This document shows, piece by piece, positions 11,159 through 22,832 of a DNA stretch of 64,000 nucleotides. The notes below the pieces were generated by a model. It was given only the letters and a program-made list of their open reading frames with translations, ran no database searches and was not told the origin of the DNA. This DNA comes from Magicicada septendecula (Eukaryota > Arthropoda > Insecta > Hemiptera > Cicadidae): the NCBI GenBank assembly GCA_034769895.1, contig JAWRYS010001514.1:62001-126000 (forward strand). The letters run 5' to 3'. The first letter of the stretch is position 1, and each line of letters opens with the position of its first letter. The translations under genes and the position numbers were made by a program.

Positions 11159-13230
11159 GTAATGATTTGTTTTCAGTGTTTTATTAAGCAAATTTCTTTG
11201 GTCAGTTTGTATGTCTGGATTGTATTTTTAGTTATAAGCTATTACGTACATACTGTGTATGCAGTTTTTCTGCAATCTTATTTGAGACTGTAAAATGTTT
11301 ACTTTGGGTCCACGACAATAAATCTGTTATAAAGTGAAGATTAATTTTAATACTTCTCATTTTCTGCCTTCTGTATTTTTATTAAGACTGTACATGCAAT
11401 ATCCAAGCATTTTATTATTAAAAAATGTTTGGGCCACATGGAGTAATGCCTCCTTACTTCCTTTCATTGCCTGATGAGGTTGGAATATTCTGTATTTATC
11501 CCAACTTTATAATGGAATACATGTCCCATTATAAAGGTATACTAACCCTTGCTCTCATTAGAATCCTGAGTGTCTAATTTATTGTCCTATTTCAAGATTG
11601 GTGTAATCTGCCTCATCATGTCCTTCTTAATCTCATCCACTACCCGAAATCTTTTTTCATTCAATGAAGATTTAGGTTATGTAAGCCAGAAATTACAAAA
11701 TTCCAAACCTTGGCAACAATGAGCTGAGAGATGTAGGTAATGTGATGCAGTGAACAATTGTGTACACAATTCAGCCACGTTACATCACACAGACTCATTT
11801 GTTATCAAGAAATTCAAAGTGGCTAAATAATTTCCATTCACCCTTCAAATTACTAAACTTTTCCCTAGTAAAAACTTTTTTTTTTAAGCTTTCTGAAAAT
11901 AACATTTCCTAAGCCATCTATTCATAGGAAAATAATTTTGGAGCAAGCAAGACAATTTACCAGGGATCAAATCAATTTTTGCAGCAAATTGTTTTTTGTA
12001 CTTACAATCTCGTCTTCACTTATAACCTGACATGTTCAAATGGAACAGGATCATGCCTTCCGAGATTAAATTAGCAGTGCCAGCACATACATCATTTTGT
12101 ACAATGTGTTACCAGTTAAAGCACATTGAGCTCAACTTTACTGATTCATTTCCCTGCAAATGGCGACTCATTCTAAAGGAGTTAAACTCATTCTATTTAT
12201 CTCTTGAGTTAAAAACCTATCTCTCAAACCTGTTTGGCAGAACATTAGGTTAAAAAACACCTTTCACATCTTGAATAAACTTACACAGCAATTTATAATA
12301 AGAATTATGAAGGCCTACATCACAGCAGTGTAACCAAGGGAGGTTACAGAGTTGGAGTTACTGCCTCTGCACCACCCCTGTAAGACAGATCACCTATGAG
12401 TTCTTACAATTAATGTGCAGGCGGAGACATACTACTGGCGCACATAGTGGGCTATTTAACTGGCTATACCACCAGTGCCTCTCCCTTTGTCAGTTATCCA
12501 TATGAACTCAATGCTTTATCTCTATTATTAAGGTTATATCTACACATCCTGTTTTTACTCTAATTCATTTAATCTCTGTTTTATCTGACCTTATAAGATC
12601 TCCTAATCCATCTCCATTCAGTCCTTCCAAGCTCACTTCCACAATTTTAGCTCACATGCAGCAATACACGTGTGGCTTTCACTATGTAAGCCATAGGAGT
12701 TTTCAAGAGTATCACTTTCCTCTTGTGAAGGTCAGTCAGTAAATGACTTTCTATCCTATGCAGTACTATATTTGATTTCATTACCACACAATCTCCTTTG
12801 GTCGACACACAAGTTTCCAATGAAGTATGACTTTGGTTACAGTTTTATGATGTCTCTATCTTTCATTTCAAGATCACTTGCTATGCCTCCTGCACAACAT
12901 TTTCAAAACTAATCTCTAGTCCTTATTAAGAATGTTTTTGTGTAGCTTAGTAAGCACATAGCATGCAATAGTAGATAGGATTCATTGATAACATAAATAG
13001 TAGAAAACGCAAGTATCATGACTGTTACTACCATTAGACATGAACTGTATGGGGAGAAGGAGGACAGGGTGAACCGTGTTAACAGTGTGAGTAATAAAAA
13101 TAAAATTCTACTAATAGAAACTATGTAATGTTATACATTGCATCAAATCTTTACGTCTGTTCAAACTTTTATGACCTATCATTGGCTACAATAAGGTATT
13201 ATCATCTACAGTTCACTTTGTATGTTTCAG
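11159..13230. other. intron 3: no gene recognised
   Basis: About 2.1 kb. A GC-richer stretch at 12300-12440 looks repeat-derived, but no matching second end was found. Confidence 0.35.
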
Positions 13231-13479
13231 GGATTCTGGCATGTTGCAGCCAATTGCAGGCATATACAACGTTGTGTGCGTTGTGGTGACGCTCACCATG
13301 TAAATTACTGCCTTCGTCCACGTAATGACCCGATCTGTTGCCACTGTTATGGGCCACACCATGCTGCACACAAATTCTGCCCTGTCAGATTACAGCTGGC
13401 CAATTCAACACCGGTCAGCGTGGTATTTTCAACTCAAAGGTTGCAATCAAAAACACCTAGGGATAATCCTCCACTATAG
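13231..13479 (+). CDS. LINE ORF1 (Gag)-like zinc-knuckle protein, exon 4 (last)
   Basis: The last exon starts after TATGTTTCAG and ends at TAG (13477-13479), giving residues 194-275. With the end of exon 3 it completes three zinc knuckles. Knuckle 1 is C189-x2-C192-x4-H197-x4-C202. Knuckle 2 is C208-x2-C211-x3-H215-x4-C220. Knuckle 3 is C229-x2-C232-x3-H236-x6-C243. These spacings are the ones found in jockey-clade LINE ORF1 proteins, down to the longer last gap. The protein ends 32 residues later. There is no endonuclease or reverse transcriptase downstream, and no poly(A) tail or target duplication, so this is not a LINE insertion. Likely role: RNA or single-stranded DNA binding (inference). 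Confidence 0.88.
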   Translation, partial: GFWHVAANCRHIQRCVRCGDAHHVNYCLRPRNDPICCHCYGPHHAAHKFCPVRLQLANSTPVSVVFSTQRLQSKTPRDNPPL

Positions 13480-15994
13480 AGGAAAATTCAGATGAATTAT
13501 GTTTCGCTCCAATTGCGAAACATGTAAGAAAAATCATCCATACCGCTTCCATTATTGTTACTATGTTCTGTTCATGAAAATATCAATTGCTGTAAAATAT
13601 TACTACCTTCCTGTATTTCTACTTTTGATTTAAAAGTATTAAACATAATAATTTTGTACCTCTGAAAAAGTGTGTCTTACAACTGAAACACTCACCAATA
13701 AATAAAGAGAAAGAAAGGTTGGCGACTCAATTTGTAAACATAATTTTATAAGAAACAAACAATACATATACAAAAGAAATGAATTTAGGAATGATGATGC
13801 TGGTATAATTTTGTTACTATTTACTTACCACAATTATGGGATTGTGCAAAACAGCTACCATATTATAAGTTGCATTTTCACTTTCTGCATTGTAAAACAA
13901 GCAAATGATTTACAACTGTTATCAACTATTCAAACACCAACTAACACATAGGAATATGATACAATTACAATGTCTTCCAATAAATTAAAATGAAAAACAA
14001 TTCTGTTGATGTGTAAGCAAAAAGTTTATTTCTATACAAAGGATGTCACATCATATGTATAATCAAATATGAACATACCACTGATACTTACAAAATGAAA
14101 ACTTACAAGTTATGTTACTGTATTTATTTCTAGAAGATAATTTGTATGAGTAAATGCTTCAAAATCATATTCTGTTTTCTATTCACTTACTTCATGTGGA
14201 TAGATGAGATTGTGTTCTCTCAAATCATTCCTATTTAGTTTCTTCACCCTGTTTTTTATAAACAAACCTTTGTTCAGTCACTCATTAGGTTTTGCATTTG
14301 GTGAGCCCTGAAAAACAATGCAGTAAATTAGTAAAGTTAAGTTTGTATTTTAATGTTTATATTAAGAGGTGTGTTCAGAAAGTAATGATACATCGTACCT
14401 TGTCTGTAAGGGTATTTTTTCAGACAGTGATAATAACACTCCTGTTATTGGTAGCCAATGCTTATTTCTGAAAGTCAATAAAAGTATAGACTTTGCTCGA
14501 GTAGTTTAGTAATTCATGATTTATGACAGTTTAGTAAACACCACTGAGACTCACAGGGGCAAAGTACGAAAAGCACCAGGCAATCCACCTTACCTGCCCA
14601 GACTGTACTACCTTACACGCAGACACTCGTTGATTTCATGTCTGAGTGCACACTACCTCACTATCAAATAAAAATCATTATGGTATAAAATACAATTATC
14701 ACTTTAGGTTTTTTGGTAATTTATGAAATGATACAGTAAACTTACAACCTTTAAAACGAGCCCAAGGTTTGTTTTAAATAAAAGGATTTATTCTGATTAT
14801 TCGGTAATGAGGAAAAGACATTTTACAAAATTGATAACACCTTCTTTTCTAACAAAGATAACTTCTAACTTTACACATGTATTAAAAACATTCCATTCTA
14901 CAACGTGTCCGTATTTTGTTGCAATCGGATATATATTCTATTTTTTCTCTAGAATACGCAAAAAATGGGCACTTTTCTATTCCAACCAACAAAACTCTGA
15001 CAAAAAAAATTTTTATTACTACCATTCAACGTACAATGACAAGCTAAAAATTGGTGTAATTTGATTTAAGATTAGTGTAACCATTAACTTGGAATTAAGG
15101 TTCGAACTCAAGTGCACATAGTTTCTGGGCCAACAGTAGTATAATATGTTAAGTATGTAAGTTACCTTTTACTTATTTACAGTAATTAAATATGCTTTTT
15201 TATTTTTACATTACTTGTCAAATATTGATCGCTTATGTTGTAGCACTCAGGCACTTCAAGTTGGAAACCACCGTCTTAGTAGCCTTCATTTGTTTATTTG
15301 CATTGTATCCAGCTTGATTTACAATGTTTATAGCATGTAACTTATTCAACACAAATAGAAAAAATTTCTACATTAAACAGTTTTTTGCTTGCTATTTGAA
15401 TCTTATACAGATGTGTCTATTATTGTACATGCTTTATTGATCCATATTTAATATTTTTGTTGTATTTTTTTTAATACTACTTTTTTACTGTTTTGAAAAC
15501 AAATCAATAACAAATGCTTAAAAATGTCCATATTCCATACACATGTAGACCTAAGACTAAATTCTACATTTGGAATGCTGTTTACCAGCATGCCATAACC
15601 TCCACCAGTCAACTGATTTGTAGGCCAAAAAATGGTCAGCTCATTGTTTTGAGGACTGAAGTGCATTTGAAAACTGTTTATTCATTTCTGAGACAAAACA
15701 AGTAGACCAATCTACTTTCACCTGCTGGATATATTTACAGATACATGGTCATTAAGCCAAAATTTTATAACTTCACACAAAACATTTAACATCCGCATAA
15801 GAGGAAGACAAATTATGCCAGTTTCTTGGTACTGTTTATTTTATTTTTACTATAAGACATCATCTTTATTGTTTCACAATTTTATTAAACTTTAAATATC
15901 AATGAATGGAACCATGGCATGAGCTGGCTGAGTTGTAACATTAAAGATTCACAATCACTGCTGCAGTTGTGAGATCAGGTCAACATCATGAGTC
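13480..15994. other. 3' UTR of the zinc-knuckle gene, then intergenic DNA
   Basis: The first 230 bp are probably 3' UTR. The rest is AT-rich. A mariner-like terminal motif sits at 14365-14388 without a partner. Short ORFs here (14807-15064, 15514-15705) have no recognisable domains. Confidence 0.35.
13697..13706 (+). promoter_or_regulatory. candidate poly(A) signals
   Basis: Two overlapping AATAAA hexamers (13697-13702 and 13701-13706) lie about 220 bp after the stop codon of the zinc-knuckle gene, a normal distance for an insect 3' UTR. There is no transcript evidence. Confidence 0.5.
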
Positions 15995-16445
15995 AGTCTG
16001 ACTGTCCACCTCTATTCTTCTTCTGATAGTTCCTATCCATTTTGGATGTTGGATATCATACAGACTATTTTAAATTTCTGTACTGCTGCACGGAATAAGT
16101 CAGTTGTATTCATGCCAAACCAGGTCCTTAAATTTCTCAGCCATGAGATTCTCGGTCGCCCAACTCCTCTCTTTCCAAGTACTTTTCCCTATAGTATGGA
16201 CTGCAAGAAGTAAAATCTCTGTTCATTTCTCATGAGATGTTCCAGATACTGAAGCTTTCTTATCTTCACTGTGTTAATAACTTCCCTTTCTTTCTAAGAA
16301 CTTCAACACTAGTTGTATGTGCTGTCCATGAATTTCTCAGTATGCTACGATAAAGCCACATTTCGAAAGTTTCCAATTTTTTAGTTGTGGCTTCAGTCAA
16401 ATTCCTAGATTCTACACCACCTCTATTGCTGAAGACTAATACAGC
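15995..16445 (-). mobile_element. LINE relic, minus strand (C-terminal reverse transcriptase)
   Basis: The reverse complement reads TTKKLETFEMWLYRSILRNS, then TSVEVLR, IRKLQYLEHLMRNEQR, GKRGVGRPRISWLRNLRTWF and NTTDLFRAAV across several frames. This is the well-known end of an insect LINE ORF (FE.W.YR..L, the L.YLGH.MR motif, GR.RISWL.NLR.WF). Frameshifts and stops show it is inactive. Confidence 0.82.
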
Positions 16446-19309
16446 AGTTTTGTCTGGTATACATGTGGTAGATAAGTAACAAAGGCACGCTTACACTACC
16501 ACACACTGTCTCCATTGTGTGTGTGGCTTGCCATCAAAAATGGTTACTAGATAGTTGAGTTCCCTCTGGGAGTGATGGACCATAAGTTGTACCACAAAAA
16601 AAGGAGTGTGGAACAGGCGACATACCTAATGTTCAAAGCACAAGATTAATATAACCCTCATGTTTCTACAAATCTTGGTTATAACAAAATAAATATCAAA
16701 TAATAAGTCCTTTTTCTTGTAGTTTTATTCACAAAAATCCAACCCCCTCCCCCTATTAGAAAATCCTGGCTACACTCCCGACCTGAGGAGAAGTGAAACT
16801 CTGGAAGGCCAAGGAAAAAGTGGGGTACTGAGCTTGAACAGCTTTTTACTATACGAAGTTGTTCACAATTATACTGACTGGCTACTAATTACTTTTCCTA
16901 CATTTTTTTAGTAGGGCTTTATACTCATTCACGCACTTTGTCGTTCTGTGGTAATCAAAATGGTTAATGCAAAAGACAATGTATTTGTATACAATTTTAC
17001 TTCAGGATCAATAAAAATTCAGCAGAAATCCATCAATTATGAAAAGAGATTTTTCATACTATCTACGTTTGTGAACTCATCAGACTGTCATATGGGAACA
17101 AGCCAATGGTAGCAGATGACTTGAACATGAAATCAGTTGTACCAAAATTTGTTTTGTCTGTCGAACCATTACCAAAAAATCATTGGGTACATGAGGAATT
17201 CAAGACAAAGGATACTCACTCGACCTCATTCTTGCAATTACATCTTTAAACAACCTTGGATTTAACAAAAGAGGTCCAACTGGACAGGTGCTAAATACCC
17301 AAACACCCACAGTTATTTCGTTACAAATTCTCAGAACTTTTGAATATCACTTCGTACACAACCACAAAGATAATTTTATAAGTGTATTACTTTTTTGTTT
17401 TGAAATAAATACAATTTTTAGTGACTTCAGCATGTTGTAAGTGGTTGGAATCTGTTAAGTTTTTTCACAAACTAAAACTGTTACAAATTTGTATGATTCA
17501 GAAATGTTTTTAACTTTCTGAGAATCATAAAATGCTGAAAACGAAGAAAGAAATGTTCCAAATAAAAACACCATGAGTAATTAATATGAAAAAATGTATG
17601 AACATTTATTGAATTCAGTATTTATAATTAAACTAAATACAAAATTTATAATTTTTAGCACAAAATAGTTTTACTTATTTTACTTTTATATTTTCAACGT
17701 AATTACATGATACAAAAATTTGTATACAAACATATGAAAACATACATACTTCATACACACTTAGCGCAAAATAAATTGAAAAAATATATACTATACATCA
17801 TGATGCATTGTGCTAGATCGCAAAATGTTAATATAATACTGAACAAGCTTGACATGTCTTTGCAAACAAATTAAAATAATAAGAAATAGCACAGTTGTGA
17901 CCATATAGAATGGGTCTCTTAAGAATATACAATATATATTTCATCTATATGTGACACAAATAAACAAATAAAATAAAAATATATATATAATAACAGAAAT
18001 GTGGAATGGTACAAGTTTATTGAATTGCCTACGTTGTTTTAATAGAAATTCTATACTGCAATTAATGAACAACTCTTTGTGCTTTATTTCCCAAAGACAT
18101 AGTTTCTATTAATCTATATATATATATATATATATATATATCTTTTTTATACACACTCCATTAGTTACGGATTACTATCAGTATAACTATATAAATTATT
18201 TTAAAACATTAGACACACTGAATTTTTGTATTAAAAAAAATTGTTAATTTCAGTAAACATAGCAAGATTTGTTTAACATTTACTCTTCAATAATATCCAA
18301 GTCATGTTACATGGTTAAAATAAAAATCAGCCATTTCTCTGTTCTGTGACTCAGTTTTTGCAATGGTTGAATTTAAATATTTTTGAGACCTACTTCTAGG
18401 CTTCAGATTATCCACTCTGATTAGATCATGCATGTCTATGTCTATGATCTCACACACAATCTATGAATTACGTGTCATATACACTGTGTTGTGTGCTATT
18501 TAAATTTTTGTTTCTTGATTTTGAAGTTTAATGAGTCACAAACAAGTGACAGGACTCTGATGATGAGATATCTATATCAAAATGTGTACATATAACCAAC
18601 TGGTGTTATTGGAAAATTTGTAACTTTGATACATGCGCCTAGAAGATAAACAAAAAAATTACCAAAGGGTTTTTATGGTTTGAAATAAGTTTTGAATCTC
18701 TGCCTAATGAAATACATATTTAAAAAGTTATTTATAAAAGAAAATATATCCTTGCTAAAGAGAACAAAAACTATTTCTTTTATATAAACACATAAAACGT
18801 TATGGTTTAAATACTCAACATATTTTCTATACACACAAAATATCAAATGGAGAGTGGTTAAATATGTCACCAAAGTGTACAAGATTTTACCATTTTATGC
18901 TACTATTTTCACAACATGGAGTAACCTGTTTTTGTTCAATTAAAACTTAATGATGATAATTATGTTAAAAATGTCTGTGATTTTTAAACTGCTACAATTA
19001 AAACATGAAGTTTTTATTTTTAAATTGCTATACATCTGCTTATCTTCAGCTATAGACAAAATGATACAGCTACAGCTATAGCATTCCGGTTAGACTAGAT
19101 CAATTTTCATTCTAGAAATAATTACAGTTTGGTATACAAACATTTTCTGCCTAACATACTACATGGAACTGCTTTTGAAATATAGAAGGAAACATTTATC
19201 CAATCTGGTAAACGCTACTCCACAAATGTTATTAAGAAAGGAGAGTTTCAAGTCAAAAAACATTTCCACACACGATAATATAATAAATCACACAGATCTG
19301 CGTTTTATG
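16446..19309. other. intergenic AT-rich DNA
   Basis: No gene is recognised. 16740-16783 resembles the right end of a hAT element, with no left partner found. A TA microsatellite occupies 18115-18141. Confidence 0.35.
18115..18141. repeat. (TA)n microsatellite
   Basis: An uninterrupted TA dinucleotide run of 27 bp. Confidence 0.95.
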
Positions 19310-19663
19310 CAGGGCCGGCCCCAGTGCTTCTGCCGCCCGTGCAGTATTTATGAGTGCCCCCTCCCTATTTTAACTGTGAACACATTTACGCACACTAGAC
19401 CTACTCTAAAGATACGGAGATTGCCTTCAAATGACGACTAGGAATGATTGTGCTCATTGTCAGGTTTACGTTCTCATTCATGAGTTTTCAACTCTTCGTT
19501 AAACTCCGGTGACTTTATACATAAAGTAATTCTTACTAATCTTACATATTGTGATGAAATTAAGTGAATAATTTTATTTTTCCCCTCAATTTCAAAACTT
19601 AACATCCTGGAATCTGCCGCCCCGGGCGGTGGCACGGTTCGCCCCTGACTGGAGCCGGGCCTG
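19310..19663. mobile_element. hAT-type MITE with perfect 8-bp target duplication
   Basis: The left end is CAGGGCCGGCCCCAG and the right-end complement is CAGGCCCGGCTCCAG, a 15-bp imperfect inverted repeat. The subterminal GCCGCCC motifs are also inverted. The flanks GTTTTATG (19302-19309) and GTTTTATG (19664-19671) are identical. At 354 bp it can encode no transposase and is non-autonomous. Confidence 0.9.
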
Positions 19664-21689
19664 GTTTTATGAGATTTCAAGAGAACATTCAGTTCTGTTG
19701 AAGTTACTTTACTGCATCATAAATTTGACCAAACTGCTAATTTAATATTATTAGAATACATTAATATTAAAACTTTCATAGCTGGTGATATGTGCATTGA
19801 AAACTTCTGAACAAACTTAAATTGTTGGAAGTCAAGATGCAGGACTACGGGCAGAATGGTAATGGAGAATGACATACTGTAGCTGTAGTCAAAATATGGG
19901 GGAAAAGTGACAACAGACCTTAACTTTGAAACCCAACAATTTTTAATGTACCAGTATTAGATACACTGCCTGTACATTTACTGAATATATCGTATTCACA
20001 ATGATACAATTTTTAGTAGTATGATATTTATACCTTTAGCAGTTATTGACCATAAACTAAATTATTTCTGATTTATAAGTGTATCGATTTCTTTCATATT
20101 ATTAGCTCCAGACAACAGTCGTGTTGATACAATATGTATCAACCCTACAGTCAAATAAAAACATCTACAATGGATACAGGCTGGTAATTATTAAAAAAAA
20201 CATGTGTTAGTTATTTCAACTTCAATACAGGATTCATTGGTTCTGATGTCAACGCCAAATTCAAAATAAAATCAACAAATTCGCAAGAGACAATAAATCG
20301 TAAGAGACTACAAACTTTGATTTAACTAAATAATTGGTTACTGGGCTCTGGTATTTACTACATAGTAACAACAAAATATGTGTTATTCACAAGTCAGTGG
20401 CTCACAGGATTTTCATAACATCAAAACTATCATCAGAATCTACAGACAACATTCAATGCAATCTACAAAATGAAACAAATACTAATCAAGTTTCTCGTTA
20501 ACAAAAATGATAATCTAATACATACTCAAAAAAATAGTTGAAACACTAATTAGAATGCGAACTGTGGTTATAAAACAATATTATTTCAGAAAGCTTCAAT
20601 TTTCTGAATACCTTGCTTTGTCTCAAGTAGTGAGGGATCATTATGATAATGTGTTATTTCCTGGAGAACTGTAACTAGAAGGCTATGCTGGCTTTACCTT
20701 TTGTTTTGCCTGAAGTTCAACCATCTGATGTGCAATTCTTGCTAACAAACATTCATGTGGCTAACATACACCTAATGTATGTAACTGATCTCTTATCCCT
20801 TACTGTTAAACAAATTCTGTCACTCTATGCTATCCACTTTTGTTCTTTGCAAGTATAAAAACCCACACAAATTTTCCACGTATGCACCCATGCAAAGCAA
20901 GAAAAATAGCCTCTCAAAGAGTTGACAAATCAAATTGGCAGTGTGATTCAGTGGAAGCTGCTCCTTGAAAAATCGTAGACGGTACTGTAAACTGGTTTTG
21001 AAGTGTGATGACACTCATTGTAATTTGGGTAAAACATCATACACGACATTTTCAAGAGGTGGTCCATACCAGAAGACTTAAAAAACAGAACGGACACTGG
21101 CCACAGAAGCCTACGTGAGAATATAGCACTGTAAACTGTTTAATTTTTAGATCTGATATCCTTTCACACCTTGCTGGATGGAGAATGATTTTCACATGGA
21201 AGTAACATACAAAAGTTTTTAATTTCAACAAAGTCCCATTAACATTGCCAGCCAGCCTGACTGGTTTGTTTCACTAGACAATGCTGTATCAGAAACTATG
21301 GGATGACGGGAAAGACAATAAAGACATACAGAATACTTTTATCCATTACTTCAAAAAACGTTCACACTGATAATGATGTGTTTATACATTTCTAATGGCT
21401 TAAAAACATCCTATTCTTTTTTTTCTACAATGCTATACTTAATTGTAGTCATTACATGTTTCACAGTTATTTACTCATTTCTTATGGTAGGTCACTCCAC
21501 TTTCTTCTTTTTCTCCTTACTTTGACTGACTTTATACTGTTTTTGGTAATTCCTTCCCAGATCTTGTACTCAGTCTTCTTCTTTATCTGACCCTTCTGCC
21601 TTTCATAGATTCTTCATTTCTTCTCTTCTTCCATCCTGGAGTACCTGTAGAGACCTGTTCTGGTGAAGCTTGTGAACTTAAATTGTTAA
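19664..21689. other. intergenic DNA
   Basis: No recognisable gene, terminal repeat or tandem repeat was found. A slightly GC-richer block at 20600-21060 is unassigned. Confidence 0.35.
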
Positions 21690-22070
21690 TTTACAAATAT
21701 TTTAAGTAGAATTAAAAATCAGGGCATCATTTTCTGGGCCTTCCTACATCACGCTACCCTGTGGAGCACAACATTATGCAGCATATAGAGTCCTTTTCTG
21801 TGCAAATAACAATTTCCCTCAACCTACTCTTGTATCCATCAACTTTTTAAAACCAATGGGGGAACACCTTAAGCTCACTCTGTATATCCTCATTGTGAAG
21901 TATATCTAAGCGTGAGCATCCTCTGACCATTCTTAAAAACCTCATTTCTGCCGCAGCGATTTTATTTACATCCACCCTTCACAGAGACCATGATTCTGTA
22001 CCATACGGCAGAGTAGGTACCGCCACAACCTTATAATATTATATTCTTAATTTGTCCCCCCCCTTTTATT
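21690..22070 (-). mobile_element. LINE relic, minus strand
   Basis: The reverse complement contains VAVPTLPYGTESWSL, AAAEMRFLRMVRGCSRLD, a VDGYKSR..RE segment and RDVGRPRK. These match the YG.E.W, (I)AAEMRFLR and GRPRKRW blocks of insect LINE reverse transcriptases. At least three stop codons interrupt it. Confidence 0.75.
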
Positions 22071-22399
22071 TGTGAGTACATTATTTCTAAAATGTACATT
22101 ATTAAAATGTATCTTACTGTTTCTTTGTAAACACTGATTTTACCACTTCGACTGATCCTCTAGTTTTGTATAAAAGTTATATTATGCTCTACTATATGTG
22201 CTACACTGTATAATGCAACACTTTTCTTCAGCCAGCAAATAACGAAAGCTACCATAACAAAAACTAACCTTCATTGTGAGTGCCAAACACAGCATTCTTC
22301 GATTCTGGTTTTTGGACCTAGAACAAACTAGTATGATATTATTTCTAGTTATACTGAGGAACCAATAAATGCAAATCTGAACCACAAAAAGTAATCTTG

Positions 22400-22642
22400 A
22401 AAAGTATATTATTCATCATCAGCCGTGGCTCTACAACCCTTGATGGGTCTTGGCCTACTCCAAGAGTCGACTCCATTCTTCCCTATTGCATGCCCTGGAA
22501 TTTCAGTTTCTTATATTCAGGTTTCTGAGGTCCTCCTCTATCTGGTTTTTGAATCTACTTCAGTGTCTTCCCTTTGTTCTACTACCCATTAGTTTCTGGT
22601 AGAAAATACATTTCACAGGCTGTCGTTCCTCCATTCTCTCTA
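22400..22642 (-). mobile_element. LINE relic, 3' part (split by a mariner)
   Basis: The minus strand reads ERMEERQPVKCIFYQKL, then EEDLRNLNIRN and NREEWSRLLE.AKTHQGL. This directly continues the LINE fragment at 25134-25375, whose last residues are RLRWVVHM. A short TGATGATGAATAA tail marks the LINE 3' end near 22400. Confidence 0.85.
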
Positions 22643-22832
22643 TGAGTGGAGACCCAAAAATAACCGGAATCGTTGAATAGCGGGCGCACCAGTTGTAGTA
22701 CCGGTTTTGCCACTATGTGCGTATTGCCAGGACCTTACTGCGGCAGTCTGCTGGCTGGGTCGGCGAGTGACGTGTTGTTGTATGGGGGATTTTATTCTCA
22801 AGCTCTTACAGTTATTTTGTCGATTTTTTGCT

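Noticed and set aside
14365..14388. Sequence like a mariner terminus (GTGTGTTCAGAAAGTAATGA)
   Set aside because: No inverted partner or transposase fragment was found nearby, so no element can be delimited.
16740..16783. Sequence like the right end of a hAT element (CCTGGCTACACTCCCGACCTG)
   Set aside because: No left end and no target duplication could be located.
17080..17290. Short stretch reading DDLNMKSVVPKFVLS, like a mariner transposase segment
   Set aside because: A single short match with no flanking motifs. Too weak to call.
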